Source of the DNA: Scytonema millei VB511283
GTDB lineage: Bacteria; Cyanobacteriota; Cyanobacteriia; Cyanobacteriales; Chroococcidiopsidaceae
DNA length: 64,000 nucleotides
Reading direction: 5' to 3'
Assembly: GCF_000817735.3 (NCBI RefSeq)
Contig: NZ_JTJC03000008.1
Location: 124,001 to 188,000, forward strand
Shown here: in pieces, positions 24,352 through 34,077 of the stretch
How positions within the stretch are numbered: the first letter of the stretch is position 1
How the letters are laid out: each line of letters starts with the position of its first letter
The notes under the pieces: model-generated
Database searches by the model: none
Told to the model about the DNA's origin: nothing
What the model saw: only the letters and a program-made list of their open reading frames with translations
Position numbers and translations under genes: made by a program

Positions 24352-24377
24352 TTTATTTGAGTTGTAACTCAAATAAA
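24352..24377. promoter_or_regulatory. 26-bp near-perfect palindrome in the exporter/HlyD divergent gap
   Basis: TTTATTTGAGTT-GT-AACTCAAATAAA: two 12-bp arms separated by 2 bases with no mismatch. It lies in a 708-bp gap without genes between divergently transcribed exporter and adaptor genes, so it could be the operator of a shared regulator. No T run follows on either strand, so it is not a typical terminator. Confidence 0.5.
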
Positions 24378-24654
24378 ATTGCTATACAGTAGCGATACTT
24401 AAGTATTTAGACTTGCAAAAAATATGTTGCAATTTAAACCAAAATTCTTTATGATTTTGCTGCCAATAGCATTTCTGACATAAATTTACCCGAACAAAAA
24501 TTATTTTTTTCGGAAAAATTAAACTGAAAAATTACAGCTAAAAATCAAGAATTATGAACTTTCAAGTTGGCAATATTTGGAGTGAAGAAAATAGCTGACA
24601 CCCACTCCTATCCGCCTTCTTCTGCCCGATCGAAAACTATTTAAGTACTAGCTA

Positions 24655-26052
24655 ATGCAGTCGGAACCAAATAAAAACAGTGTCTTGCGTTTAGTCCGTC
24701 AGGACATACCCAAGAACCCACCAACTGAAGCAAATCCTGCCTTCTTACGTCCAGTTCAGAGTAATGAGTTTCTCCCTCCTGTGAGCCTGTGGACGACTTT
24801 AGGTGGATTGTTGCTGCTCGGTACAGTGGGTATAGGGTTAGCTCTGGCGGCTACGATTCATTACAAAGCAATAGTAAAAGCTGCTGCTACTATCCGTCCG
24901 GCAGGAGAGACGAGAATAGTCCAAGCCGCGATCGCTGGCTCCATACAACAGATTTTGGTCAAAGAAAACCAATCAGTCAAAAAAGGACAGGCGATCGCAA
25001 TTATCGATAACGCTCAACTCTTGACAAAACAGCAACAGGTGACGGGCAACATCAAAAATAACGAACTGCAACTGGCTCAAATTGACGCTCAATTACTATC
25101 CCTCAAAAGACAGCGTGACTTTGAGTCAGGCTTAATCGGGCGCAATGTTGCTGCGGCTACTGCCCAACTGCAACGCTATCAACGGGAATATCAGGATCGA
25201 CAAATCACATCCCAAGCTCAAGTGCAAGAAGCAACAGCAGCACTAGAATTATCAAAAGTTGAGATGGAACAGTTCAAGCAACTGGCAAATACAGGAGCGG
25301 TGACGCAGTTACAAATTAAAGAAAAAGAACAAGCATTTGCTGCTGCTGAAGCTAAACTCAAAGGAGCTAAAGCCGCGCTAAATCCTACAAGTGCAGCGAT
25401 CGCAATGGCAACAGAACAAGTTGCCCAAGAGCGAGCCAAAGGCGAGATCTCCCTAGCTAATTTAAACAAAGACCGAGAGGTGTTACGGCAGCGTCGTCTT
25501 GCCCTGGAAAATGAAATCGATCGCGCCGCTAGAGAACTACAGCAAATCCAGCACGAGCTGAAAAAAGCCGTTCTCTTCACCCCTGACGCTGGTAAAGTCT
25601 TGAAACTGGAGTTACGCAACCCCGGACAAGTCGTAAATATCGGGCAATCGATCGCGCAGATCGCTCCCAGTCAAGCAGCGCTAACAATTAAAGCGCGGGT
25701 AGCTGCTCAAGATATCAGTAGTATTCAAATCTGCCAGCAAGCGGCAGTTGCAGACTGTAAAACCGGAAGAGTGCAGTTGCGGATTTCTGCCTATCCTTAT
25801 CCCGATTACGGTATTTTACGAGGTGCAGTCAGGGCAATTTCTGCCGATGCGATCGTCCCCGAAACTCAGTCACCCAACGCTGCCTTACCTTACTACGAAG
25901 TCACGATTCAGCCAGAAAAACCTTATCTAGTCAAAGGCGATCGCTCCTATCCACTCAAACCTGGAATGGAAGTTAACGCAGATATCGTTGCCCAAGAAGA
26001 AACCGTGCTGAAATTTTTACTCAGAAAAGCAAGGTTACTGACGAGTTTGTAG
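24655..26052 (+). CDS. HlyD-family membrane fusion/adaptor protein
   Basis: A 465-residue protein. It has an N-terminal cytosolic leader, one transmembrane helix (about 45-66, TLGGLLLLGTVGIGLALAA), a lipoyl/biotinyl-like half (RPAGETRIVQAAIAGSIQQIL), a long coiled coil rich in Gln, Ala and Glu (about 120-310) and a beta-barrel half ending in KPGMEVNADIV. This is the adaptor of type I secretion systems, linking the inner-membrane ABC exporter to an outer-membrane TolC-like channel. Divergent from the C39 exporter, so probably its partner. No tolC-like gene in the window. Confidence 0.9.
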   Translation: MQSEPNKNSVLRLVRQDIPKNPPTEANPAFLRPVQSNEFLPPVSLWTTLGGLLLLGTVGIGLALAATIHYKAIVKAAATIRPAGETRIVQAAIAGSIQQILVKENQSVKKGQAIAIIDNAQLLTKQQQVTGNIKNNELQLAQIDAQLLSLKRQRDFESGLIGRNVAAATAQLQRYQREYQDRQITSQAQVQEATAALELSKVEMEQFKQLANTGAVTQLQIKEKEQAFAAAEAKLKGAKAALNPTSAAIAMATEQVAQERAKGEISLANLNKDREVLRQRRLALENEIDRAARELQQIQHELKKAVLFTPDAGKVLKLELRNPGQVVNIGQSIAQIAPSQAALTIKARVAAQDISSIQICQQAAVADCKTGRVQLRISAYPYPDYGILRGAVRAISADAIVPETQSPNAALPYYEVTIQPEKPYLVKGDRSYPLKPGMEVNADIVAQEETVLKFLLRKARLLTSL

Positions 26053-26119
26053 TTGTTGGTTGAGGGGTGACGGTTGACGGTTGACAGTGACTAGTGGCTG
26101 GTGACTAGTGGCTGGTGAC

Positions 26120-26246
26120 TCAATACATCTCGGTTAGTGAGGCAAAGATCTTGGCGATCCCCCAACCCCCTTAAAAAGGGGGCTTTGTTCCCCCCTTAGA
26201 AAGGGGGGTTAGGGGGGATCTTGCCTTAACCGAAAAGTATTGGCTG
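26120..26246. repeat. MITE-like GATCCCCC element with outer inverted repeats
   Basis: Outer arms AATAC...CGGTTAGTGAGGCAAAGATC on the left and GATCTTGCCTTAACCGAAAAGTATT on the right are imperfect inverted repeats. Inside are TTAAAAAGGGGGC and CCCCCCTTAGAAAGGGGGG. The family also appears inside the kinase gene at 8376-8460 and at 21752-21780. GGCTGGTGACTAGTGG and TTGACGG tandem units flank the element from 26052. Confidence 0.7.
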
Positions 26247-26293
26247 GTGACTAGTGGAACCAGAATTGCTCCCTATTCCCTACTCCCTACTCC

Positions 26294-27739
26294 CTACTCC
26301 CTGCTCCCTACTCCCTGCTCCCTACCAGAAAGGCTATTTTTAGCAATGTCGCGGACTTTGGCTTTCAAATTGGGTGGAGCGGCTTTTTCTGCTTGTGCAA
26401 AGAGGCGATTGGCAGTTTGTCGATCGCCTTGTTCGATGCGGATCAGGGCTTTATTTACCAAAGCTGCAACATTGTCTTTTTCTTGTAAGAGGACGCGATC
26501 GTAAGTGGATTCGGCTTTTGGTAGTTGTTCGGTTAGTTTGTAAAGCTGAGCTAAATTCAATTGAAGTTCCAGTCTTTCTGGCTCTTGCCTGACGAGTTTT
26601 TCCATTAACGGAATGGCTAAATTTGGCTGTCCTTGTTGGATACGTAGGTTTGCTAGCTCGACTAAAGCATCAAAGTTGCCAGGATCGTTTTGTAGAAGTT
26701 GCTCGTAGGCTTGAATTTTGCTGTCTGTATCTAAAGCAGCTTTGGGTGCGATCGCTAGTGGTTTCCCACCCCACAATGAGGTGGCAGCAATTCCTACAAC
26801 TCCTAAGATACCTATACCTGATAGGATTAGGGGCAAGCTTTTGCTACCGAGCATCTGTTTGAAAATAAACGTTTGCTGAACGGGAGAAAGTAGTTGTTGC
26901 TTTAAACCACTGCCCAAATCTTGTTTAGGTTGCGTTTGGTGCAGCCTTTTCAACTCTGAGACTAGCCAGAGAATCGGTGTAGCTGCACCAGTTGGTTTGA
27001 GTTGGGGTACGCCTGCAAACGTGACTAGCGGGATGGCAGAGTAAAATTTTTGATAGTTCGCTTTGGCGGCATCTAGACGAGATAGGAGGGGTTGAATTTT
27101 TTCCTCAATTTGTAGCAAGCTTAACGGTTCTGGGGCGAGTAAATCGCATTTGGTAAAAACTAGGGCGATCGCGTATTTGATATTATGTTGGTTGACTAAA
27201 GAGGCGATCGCTACCACTTGATCGATCGTTTGTGTTAGTTGTGGTAGATAAGCAGCATTGTTTACTAATGCTTCTGCATTAACGAACGCACAGCAGCCGT
27301 GAGAACTCAACACGAGTTTTTGATATTTGGGGTTATTAAAGTCGCAAGATTCTCCTGGTAAATCCCACCAACTAAAATCGCAAAGAGTTTTGGTTTTCCA
27401 CCAACCATGCCGCTTCAAACTAAAGTTGAAATTGGCAATTTTCATTGTGGGTGGCGGATATTGACCTGTTTGTGTAATATAGTTAAGAACTTTCTCAATC
27501 TTTTCTTGCTCCTGACCGTTGTGGCTATCAAACCATAATTTCTGTGGGCGTTCTGCTATAAAGCCCGAGTGAAGTTCGATGTAGCTCCCAGCCAAAAACA
27601 CTGTTTTGCCTACTCCTCTTTGACCGATACTCAATAAATTTAATGTTTTGGTCTTGTTGGCACTGCTAGATTGCTGATTCATGTGCTTTAAGATCGTATG
27701 TTTTAGAGTAGTAGCGGTCATGAGGAACTCGGAAGTCAT
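26294..27739 (-). CDS. P-loop GTPase fused to a transmembrane segment and TPR repeats
   Basis: A 481-residue protein. The Walker A motif GQRGVGKT is at 39-46, the switch DxxG-like DLPGE at 126-130 and the base-specificity motif TKCD at 196-199, so residues about 30-270 are a small-GTPase-like domain. A transmembrane helix follows (about 299-326, SLPLILSGIGILGVVGIAA), then tetratricopeptide repeats (about 335-465; blocks such as FDALVELANLRIQQGQPNLA). The protein ends in GREQGVGSRE, read from repeat DNA. The DLPGE loop with a large non-canonical insert is unlike Rab or Era; I call it a GTPase by motifs only. Partner and process unknown. Confidence 0.75.
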   Translation of the reverse strand: MTSEFLMTATTLKHTILKHMNQQSSSANKTKTLNLLSIGQRGVGKTVFLAGSYIELHSGFIAERPQKLWFDSHNGQEQEKIEKVLNYITQTGQYPPPTMKIANFNFSLKRHGWWKTKTLCDFSWWDLPGESCDFNNPKYQKLVLSSHGCCAFVNAEALVNNAAYLPQLTQTIDQVVAIASLVNQHNIKYAIALVFTKCDLLAPEPLSLLQIEEKIQPLLSRLDAAKANYQKFYSAIPLVTFAGVPQLKPTGAATPILWLVSELKRLHQTQPKQDLGSGLKQQLLSPVQQTFIFKQMLGSKSLPLILSGIGILGVVGIAATSLWGGKPLAIAPKAALDTDSKIQAYEQLLQNDPGNFDALVELANLRIQQGQPNLAIPLMEKLVRQEPERLELQLNLAQLYKLTEQLPKAESTYDRVLLQEKDNVAALVNKALIRIEQGDRQTANRLFAQAEKAAPPNLKAKVRDIAKNSLSGREQGVGSRE

Positions 27740-27898
27740 AAGTTAGAAGTTAGAAGTGTATCCTATAACTGAAATTGAACGTGCAGAAGTGAGATATATA
27801 TATCTTTTTACTATTCACAAATAAATTTAAAAATTAAACATATAATCTTGCTGCTTTAATATTTTAATTTTGGATGATTTTGATTATCGATCGCAAGT

Positions 27899-27932
27899 CA
27901 AAAAAAATCGCGAGGAAAAAATTAGTCCTCGC
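27899..27932 (-). terminator. Intrinsic terminator of sfsA
   Basis: GCGAGGA (27910-27916) and TCCTCGC (27926-27932) form a 7-bp stem. On the minus strand it is followed by a seven-T run. It lies about 90 bases after the sfsA stop. The wider gap 27740-28023 has no ORF of note. Confidence 0.8.
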
Positions 27933-28023
27933 TTGTTACGAGCTATCAATTACCATGAATGATTGTAAAGATGAAGTCATAGATTTCAATCAAGCTGAAG
28001 CTAACTGCAAATTCTCGATACAT

Positions 28024-28731
28024 TCATATTTTTAGATCTGCCAAACCCAAATAGCGCACTCCAACCGGAGTTACCTCAAAGCGGCAAGGCAAAACCTCCA
28101 AACCTAATTGCATAGCTTCACGCAACAGTTGACCGTAGACTGGATCGGCAGCATCACCGGGAGCAAACTGCGTACAGTCTCCACGGTTAATAGCATAAAA
28201 CATGACTGCCCTTGCGTGAGGCAAAAGCGCGCTTAACTCTCGTAAATGCTTTTGTCCCCGGATGGTTTCCGTGTCAGGGAACATAGCTAATCTCTGTTGC
28301 GCCCATGTCGTGCTTTTAACTTCAATATAGATCGGGCGATCGCCAGTCAATAAAAAGTCTACGCGGCTTTTACGATCTGCACCATAGGGAACTTCACAGC
28401 GAATTTGGCTATAGCTACCGAGTTCGGGAAACAGTTGTTGTGCCAGCGCCAGCTTGACAATACGATTGGGTAAAGCAGTATTCACAATTACCCAGGTAGG
28501 CTCATTATCGTTGACTTCAATCGCCTCCCAAGTATAAGGTAATTTGCGCGTGGGAACCGAGCTATACGACACTAGTACCCGACTTCCAGGCATACAAATC
28601 CCCGTCATGGGACCAGTGTTGGCACAGTGTGCCGTTACCACTTCCCCCGTTTCCAGCTCAATGTCAGCCAGAAAGCGCTTATAGCGTTTGAGCAAAATTC
28701 CAGCATGGAGAGGTGGATAGGTGTAAAGCAT
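28024..28731 (-). CDS. sfsA: Sugar fermentation stimulation protein homolog SfsA
   Basis: A 235-residue protein matching SfsA throughout: LLKRYKRFLADIELETGEVV, CANTGPMTG, GADRKSRVDFLL, YIEVKSTTW and VMFYAINRGDCTQFAP. SfsA binds DNA or nucleic acid with an OB-like N-terminal domain and a PD-(D/E)xK nuclease-like core (D in RVDFL, E in IEVKS). Its role outside maltose regulation in E. coli is unclear. A repeat-filled gap separates it from the divergent aldolase gene. Start ATG at 28731. Confidence 0.93.
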   Translation of the reverse strand: MLYTYPPLHAGILLKRYKRFLADIELETGEVVTAHCANTGPMTGICMPGSRVLVSYSSVPTRKLPYTWEAIEVNDNEPTWVIVNTALPNRIVKLALAQQLFPELGSYSQIRCEVPYGADRKSRVDFLLTGDRPIYIEVKSTTWAQQRLAMFPDTETIRGQKHLRELSALLPHARAVMFYAINRGDCTQFAPGDAADPVYGQLLREAMQLGLEVLPCRFEVTPVGVRYLGLADLKI

Positions 28732-28738
28732 AATTATC

Positions 28739-28828
28739 AGTTGTCAGTTATCAGTTATCAGTTATCAAGGAGTAGGGAGCAGTTAATTCCGCCTTACGAC
28801 TTACGACTTACGACTTACGACTTACCAC
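28739..28828. repeat. Heptamer tandem repeats between sfsA and the aldolase gene
   Basis: CAGTTATCAGTTATCAG-type units (28740-28765) and four CTTACGA-type units (28793-28828). The second array is the complement type of GTCGTAA arrays found at 33327-33352 and 44379-44416. Confidence 0.75.
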
Positions 28829-28829
28829 T

Positions 28830-29594
28830 ATGTATCAAAACCAACTCAAACACAAATTACAGCAGGGCGAGGTTGTTTTGGGATTATTTACCAACTGCGC
28901 CTATCCTGGGTTTATTGAAATTTGCGGACATGCAGGTTTGGATTTTGTTGTTATCGATCTAGAACACGGTTCTCTTCATACTCTAGTAGCGGAAGATTTA
29001 TGTCGCGCCGCTGACTGCGTGGGGTTAGCACCAATTATCCGTGTCAGTCAGAACAATCCAGCCCAGATCCAAAGAGCGCTCGATGTTGGTAGTGCGGGGG
29101 TACAAGTGCCGCAAATCGAGACGAAAGCCGATGCAGAAGCAGTAGTAAGGGGAGCAAAGTTCAGTCCATTGGGGGCGCGAGGGTTGTCACTCTATACCCG
29201 TGCTGGGGTGTACACAGCCGCCGGAACGCAAAGGATCGAGCAGTTAAATGAAACATCTTTGGTTGTCGTTCAGGTCGAAGGCAAACAGGGTATTGATAAC
29301 TTAGCAGCAATTGCCAGCATCCCCCACATTGATGTTATTTTTCTCGGTCCCTACGATTTATCGCAATCTTTGGGAATTGCCGGACAAGTACGAGATCCCC
29401 GTGTTGTTGAGTTGATGCGCACTGGAGTAGAAACTATCCGTCAGGCTGGCAAAGTGGCGGGGACGTTTGCCGACACTCCAGAAATTGCCCAGCAATGGAT
29501 TGCAACTGGTGTACAGTTTGTTGCTGTGGGTGTGGATGTAGGAGTTTTTCTGCGTGCTTGTCAGGCGTTAGTTAAAGCCGTGCGATCGCAGTGA
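28830..29594 (+). CDS. HpcH/HpaI-family aldolase
   Basis: A 254-residue TIM barrel of the class II aldolase family (2-dehydro-3-deoxy-glucarate or 2,4-dihydroxyhept-2-ene-dioate type). Metal ligands and catalytic residues appear in VVIDLEHG, in QVEGKQGIDN (Glu) and in VIFLGPYDLSQSLG (Asp). These enzymes reversibly cleave 2-keto-3-deoxy acids into pyruvate or an aldehyde. No pathway partner is adjacent, so the substrate is unknown. Confidence 0.9.
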   Translation: MYQNQLKHKLQQGEVVLGLFTNCAYPGFIEICGHAGLDFVVIDLEHGSLHTLVAEDLCRAADCVGLAPIIRVSQNNPAQIQRALDVGSAGVQVPQIETKADAEAVVRGAKFSPLGARGLSLYTRAGVYTAAGTQRIEQLNETSLVVVQVEGKQGIDNLAAIASIPHIDVIFLGPYDLSQSLGIAGQVRDPRVVELMRTGVETIRQAGKVAGTFADTPEIAQQWIATGVQFVAVGVDVGVFLRACQALVKAVRSQ

Positions 29595-29611
29595 GCCATT
29601 TAAAGCGAACT

Positions 29612-29642
29612 AAAAAACGATCGCCCCCGAAAAGAGCGATCG
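29612..29642 (-). terminator. Terminator of ftsH (minus strand)
   Basis: CGATCGC (29618-29624) and GCGATCG (29636-29642) form a stem. Minus-strand reading gives a T6 run directly after (complement of 29612-29617). It lies 30 bases past the ftsH stop and also 18-48 bases after the aldolase stop, so it may act for both converging genes. Confidence 0.7.
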
Positions 29643-29671
29643 CTATTTAACCGTTGACTGATAACTGTTAA

Positions 29672-31618
29672 CTACACCAAAACAGATTGCATCAAAGGCT
29701 GATCTTGAGGTAGTTTACCCGATCGCAACCACTCTTCCATATCGGCTGGAGCTTGAGCGCGGTTGAGTCGTTCCCGCAGTTCTGCACCTTCAAGAATTTC
29801 TTTCTGTAATAACAACTGGGCTGTTTCTTCCAATAACTCCTTATTATTGGACAAGGTAGCTAACGCAATGTGATGCGCTCCATCGACAATTTCTTTCACC
29901 TCGCGATCGATCTCCTCGGCGACTCTCGGACTAACGGAACGGCGCGGATTACCATAACCACCGAGAAACTCTTGTTGAGTCTTTTCAAATGCTACGGGTC
30001 CCAGGTCATCGCTCATACCATATAGGGTAACAGCACGCTCTGCTAAATCGGTAGCTTTTTGAATGTCGTCACTCGCACCAGTCGAGACTTTACCAAAGAT
30101 TAACTCTTCCGCCGATCGCCCGCCTAACAGTGTAGCAATCCGACCGCGAATTTCATCCTCAATCATCAAAAAGCGGTCTTCTTCCGGTAACTGGAGAGTG
30201 TAACCCAAAGCACCAACACCGCGTGGCACGACAGAGATTTTCTCGACTCTACCCGCACCTGGCATCAAAGCGGCAATAATTGCATGACCGACTTCGTGAT
30301 AAGCAACCGTCTTTTTCTCAGTTTCATTGAGTACCCGCGATCGCTTTTCTAAACCACCAATAACTCGTTCGATTGCTTCGTTAAAATCTGCCTGGGTGAC
30401 AGCATCGCGATTTTGTCGTGCAGCCAATAGCGCCGCCTCGTTGACTAAGTTAGCTAAGTCAGCACCAGCAAAACCGGGAGTCCGCGTAGCGATCGTACCT
30501 AGATCGACATCCTCGGCTAATTTAACGTTTCTCGCGTGGACTTTAAGAATCGATTCCCGACCGATTTTATCGGGACGGTCTACGACTACCTGACGGTCAA
30601 AACGACCAGGACGACGTAATGCAGGGTCTAAGACTTCAGGACGGTTCGTTGCAGCAATGATAATCACACCCGTGTTGGCATCAAAACCATCCATTTCAGT
30701 AAGTAACTGGTTCAGGGTTTGTTCCCGTTCGTCGTTCCCACCAGGGAAACCATTCGCACCACCGCGAGACTTACCCAAAGCATCTAACTCATCAATAAAG
30801 ACGATACAGGGAGATTGTTGCTTCGCCTGGACGAACATGTCGCGTACTCGCGCCGCACCGACACCGACGAATAGCTCGATAAATTCCGAACCGGAGATAC
30901 TGAAGAAGGGAACACCAGCTTCACCCGCGATCGCTTTTGCTAGCAGAGTTTTACCCGTCCCGGGAGGACCCACCAAAAGCACGCCTTTGGGAATTTTCGC
31001 GCCCAAGCGGGTATATTTACTAGCATTTTTGAGAAAATCGACAATTTCTTGTAGTTCTGCCTTGGCTTCATCAACCCCGGCTACATCGGTAAACTTCACG
31101 CCAGTACTACCCTCAGAGTAGATTCGCGCTTTACTTTTACCAACAGTTAAAGCTGCGGGACCACCACCGCCTTGACGGTTGAGTAGAAAACCCCAAATCC
31201 CAAAGAAAATTAATGGAGGTACGACCCAACTTAGAAGAGTACCGATCCAACCACTATTACTTGGTGCTGGAGCAGTAAACTTAACATTGTGATCGCGCAG
31301 AATCTTAGGTAAATCTAAGTCAATTGCGACTGGCGTAGTTGTGAGGACTTGGTTTGCCGGAAGGCTACTTTCCGGTTGGTTAGGATCTGCTTTGAGAGTA
31401 AACTCAATGCGATCGCCGCCTACAATAGCTCTATCTACCCGATTTGCTTCGACTTGTGCAATGAAGTCACTATAAGCAACCTGTGGCTGTCTCGCTCCAA
31501 AACTAGGAACAATAAAGTTGAGCAGTAACAACACAGTCAACAAAATGAGTAAACTGCCACCAAACTGCCGGACTCTAGGCGGTTTGAACTGGCGATTATT
31601 ATTAGTTTCAACAGGCAT
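29672..31618 (-). CDS. ftsH: ATP-dependent zinc metalloprotease FtsH
   Basis: A 648-residue membrane AAA protease. The two N-terminal transmembrane helices are near 19-38 and 123-146, with a periplasmic/lumenal domain between. The AAA domain carries Walker A GPPGTGKT (217-224), Walker B FIDELD (274-279) and the arginine-finger region RRPGRFDR. The zinc protease site is HEVGH (441-445). FtsH degrades damaged thylakoid and plasma membrane proteins, including photodamaged D1. Cyanobacteria have several paralogs; which one this is cannot be decided by eye. Its own terminator follows. Confidence 0.96.
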   Translation of the reverse strand: MPVETNNNRQFKPPRVRQFGGSLLILLTVLLLLNFIVPSFGARQPQVAYSDFIAQVEANRVDRAIVGGDRIEFTLKADPNQPESSLPANQVLTTTPVAIDLDLPKILRDHNVKFTAPAPSNSGWIGTLLSWVVPPLIFFGIWGFLLNRQGGGGPAALTVGKSKARIYSEGSTGVKFTDVAGVDEAKAELQEIVDFLKNASKYTRLGAKIPKGVLLVGPPGTGKTLLAKAIAGEAGVPFFSISGSEFIELFVGVGAARVRDMFVQAKQQSPCIVFIDELDALGKSRGGANGFPGGNDEREQTLNQLLTEMDGFDANTGVIIIAATNRPEVLDPALRRPGRFDRQVVVDRPDKIGRESILKVHARNVKLAEDVDLGTIATRTPGFAGADLANLVNEAALLAARQNRDAVTQADFNEAIERVIGGLEKRSRVLNETEKKTVAYHEVGHAIIAALMPGAGRVEKISVVPRGVGALGYTLQLPEEDRFLMIEDEIRGRIATLLGGRSAEELIFGKVSTGASDDIQKATDLAERAVTLYGMSDDLGPVAFEKTQQEFLGGYGNPRRSVSPRVAEEIDREVKEIVDGAHHIALATLSNNKELLEETAQLLLQKEILEGAELRERLNRAQAPADMEEWLRSGKLPQDQPLMQSVLV

Positions 31619-31818
31619 TTTGATTAATTTTTATGCATCATTTTGTACGTATTGTAAAGAATTTCAACACTCTAACGGGTTCGGTGACTACCCCATGTAC
31701 CTATCGCAACAGCCGAACTTTCTTGAGGGAGTAGGGAGTAGGGAGTAGGGAGTAGGGGAAGATCGAGAGGAAATCACGTCTTAATCTTTTTCAACAAATG
31801 ATAAATGACAAATCAGGA

Positions 31819-32067
31819 ATGACAAATATATTTAAGGACTTGAGAGAAAGTTATATGAATGCTTTTGAGGGATGGAAAGAACAGTTATGGTTTATTGCAG
31901 AGCTAATAATTATCTCTGCCGCTGTGTCATATCTGATTAAATATGGTGGTGCTTACTTGCCTGTGAGTGGTACATCAAGCCAAGCACTATTTATCGTATT
32001 ATTACCTACCGTCGTTATGGCGATCGCCTTATATCTACGATATCTATTTCACAAGAGTAAGCGATAA
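31819..32067 (+). CDS. Small two-helix membrane protein, unknown
   Basis: About 82 residues from the ATG at 31819 (MTNIFKDLRESYMNAFEGWK); the longer ORF to 31798 adds seven non-conserved-looking residues. Two hydrophobic segments, about residues 24-42 (WFIAELIIISAAVSYLI) and 51-72 (ALFIVLLPTVVMAIALYL), end in a basic tail (HKSKR). No family recognised. It precedes the AI-2E family permease by 68 bases, with the gap filled by CCCATTA repeats. Confidence 0.6.
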   Translation: MTNIFKDLRESYMNAFEGWKEQLWFIAELIIISAAVSYLIKYGGAYLPVSGTSSQALFIVLLPTVVMAIALYLRYLFHKSKR

Positions 32068-32135
32068 AAGGTAAGGGTAAGAGCAACTACCAACTACCCA
32101 TTACCCATTACCCATTACCCATTACCCAATTACAA

Positions 32136-33317
32136 ATGAATCTAGGTCAGTGGCTCGGTTTATTAGCCATCGTTGCTTCTATTTATATTCTGTGGCAAAT
32201 TCGCCAAATTCTTTTATTATTATTTGCCGCAGTTATTCTATCAACTGCCTTGAATCGGTTAGCAAGAAGATTTCAGCGATCGGGAATGCGGCGATCGCTT
32301 GCTGTTGTCCTGTCAGTTGGTATATTTCTAGCTGGAGTTATTGGTTTTTTCTGGTTAATTGTTCCACCATTTATCGAGCAGTTTCAAGAGCTTACAGTCA
32401 GGGTTCCTAGAGGGTTAGAGCGATTCAACATTTGGATAGAACAATTAGGAACTCGCGTTCCCCAGCAAGTAGCTCCATACTTACCAAATGTAGATAGTCT
32501 GAGCAAACAAGCACAGCCATTTTTCGAGCGCGTCTTGGGCGGTTCTTTTGCTTTCGTAACTAGCTCTTTAGAATTTATTATCAAGTTTTTACTCGTATTA
32601 GTATTAACGGGGATGATGTTAGCTAATCCCCATGCTTACCGTCAGGGCTTTGTGAGATTATTCCCTTCATTTTATCGCCGTAGGGTAGATGGAATTTTAC
32701 ACGAATGCGAGGAGTCGTTAGGCAAATGGCTGACTGGTGCTTTAATTAGCACGAGCGTAGTTGCACTGATGAGCATGGTGGGACTATCGGTGTTGCGAAT
32801 ACCAGCAGCTTTGGCATTGGGAGTTTTAGCAGGGTTTCTCAATTTAATTCCCAATGTCGGTCCCACTATCAGTGTCATTCCACCTATGGCGATCGCGCTG
32901 TTAGATACGCCGATCAAATCCGTACTCGTATTCGTTCTCTATTTTGTGATTCAACAAATTGAGAGTAATTTTCTAACACCATATATCATGGCGCAGCAGG
33001 TATCTTTACTACCAGCCGTAACTTTACTAGCTCAAGTATTTTTTGCCACGTTCTTCGGCTTTTTAGGTTTATTACTGGCGCTACCTCTAACTGTAGTAGG
33101 CAAAATTTGGTTTCGTGAAGTCTTGTTAGAAGATGTACTAGACCGCTGGCAGTGGGGTGGCAAGCGAGATCCTACTGGACTCGATTCATTGTGCGGGTTG
33201 CACGATCCCAGCAAGACAAAGGAAAATCTTTCAAATTCAGATGATGTAACTAGTCAAGAGCGATCGATTGTAGATGAATTTTCCCCAGGAGTAGAGAGCA
33301 AGGGAGAAGAGAGTTGA
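32136..33317 (+). CDS. AI-2E family transporter (PerM/YdiK-like)
   Basis: A 393-residue membrane protein of the AI-2E transporter family: N-terminal helix pair (LGQWLGLLAIVASIYILWQI), a soluble segment with the PFIEQFQEL block, and a C-terminal bundle with NLIPNVGPTISVIPP and the ESNFLTPYIMAQQVSLLP stretch, typical of the family. Members export small molecules; few have proven substrates. The last residues (EFSPGVESKGEES) are encoded by GGAGTAGAGAGCA-type repeat DNA. Confidence 0.9.
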   Translation: MNLGQWLGLLAIVASIYILWQIRQILLLLFAAVILSTALNRLARRFQRSGMRRSLAVVLSVGIFLAGVIGFFWLIVPPFIEQFQELTVRVPRGLERFNIWIEQLGTRVPQQVAPYLPNVDSLSKQAQPFFERVLGGSFAFVTSSLEFIIKFLLVLVLTGMMLANPHAYRQGFVRLFPSFYRRRVDGILHECEESLGKWLTGALISTSVVALMSMVGLSVLRIPAALALGVLAGFLNLIPNVGPTISVIPPMAIALLDTPIKSVLVFVLYFVIQQIESNFLTPYIMAQQVSLLPAVTLLAQVFFATFFGFLGLLLALPLTVVGKIWFREVLLEDVLDRWQWGGKRDPTGLDSLCGLHDPSKTKENLSNSDDVTSQERSIVDEFSPGVESKGEES

Positions 33318-33430
33318 GGGAAGGTCGTAAGTCGTAAGTCGTAAGTCGTAAGTCGGGAGCCGGGAGTCGGGAGTCGGGAGTCGGGAGTCACTGATAACTG
33401 ACAACTGACAACTGACAACTGATAACTGTT
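33318..33430. repeat. Array of GTCGTAA, GGGAGTC and CAACTGA units
   Basis: Three unit types follow one another without a break: GTCGTAA, then GGGAGTC, then CAACTGA/TAACTGA. No gene fits in the 33318-33716 gap; the rest is AT-rich and promoter-like. Confidence 0.8.
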
Positions 33431-33716
33431 CGCTCTTTTGGCTGGCTAATCTATTCCTTTTCGTAGGTACGATTTTTTTTCTCTAGAAATATAACTAAAA
33501 TGTGAAGAGGTTTAAATTATTTTTAATCATTGGACTAAGTTAAGTGAAAATCATTTAAGTTGCGCTACAATTCTATTCCACCCCCGATTTGTAACTGTGC
33601 AACAATAATGTAAATCCTAGACTAAGAGCTTGCTACCCAAGTAAGAATACTCATGACAGTCTGGGAAAAGTGACAGATAAAAGACTGGCTACTACTTACT
33701 CATTACTTAGTCTTTG

Positions 33717-33947
33717 ATGCTTAATAATCAGTTGGAACAAAAAGGTGAAGTCCAAATGTCACCAGCAAAGTACATGCAGTTTCTGCAATTTCTACAAGAA
33801 GACTTATCAATTTCGGCAGCATCGATTGATATGGCTACCCGCCATCGAGAACAAGATCCTGGTCCTTTGCCAATGATCTTATGGCAATATGGCTTAGTTA
33901 CTCTCGAACAGCTAGATCGAATTTATGATTGGTTGGAAAGAGCATAG
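33717..33947 (+). CDS. DUF2949-domain small protein
   Basis: The ATG at 33717 is chosen over the TTG three bases upstream. The product has 76 residues and includes the family's core QFLQEDLSISAASIDMATRH followed by REQDPGPLPMILWQYGLV and TLEQLDRIYDWLE. DUF2949 proteins are short, cyanobacteria-specific and of unknown function. A strong hairpin terminator is 131 bases downstream. Confidence 0.88.
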   Translation: MLNNQLEQKGEVQMSPAKYMQFLQFLQEDLSISAASIDMATRHREQDPGPLPMILWQYGLVTLEQLDRIYDWLERA

Positions 33948-34077
33948 CAGTGTCATGAATGATTCAGTCTAATTCAAGCGTGTCGTAGCAGAAATTTTAA
34001 ATGGCGATGCACAAACTGAAATTTCTTTTTTGGCGAATTTGTAGAGATTTTACCCATAAATTTAAACTTAAACAGCG

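Noticed and set aside
33318-33430. Possible CRISPR array from direct repeats
   Set aside because: Units are 7 bases, tandem and without unique spacers, unlike CRISPR repeats of about 24-47 bases separated by spacers.
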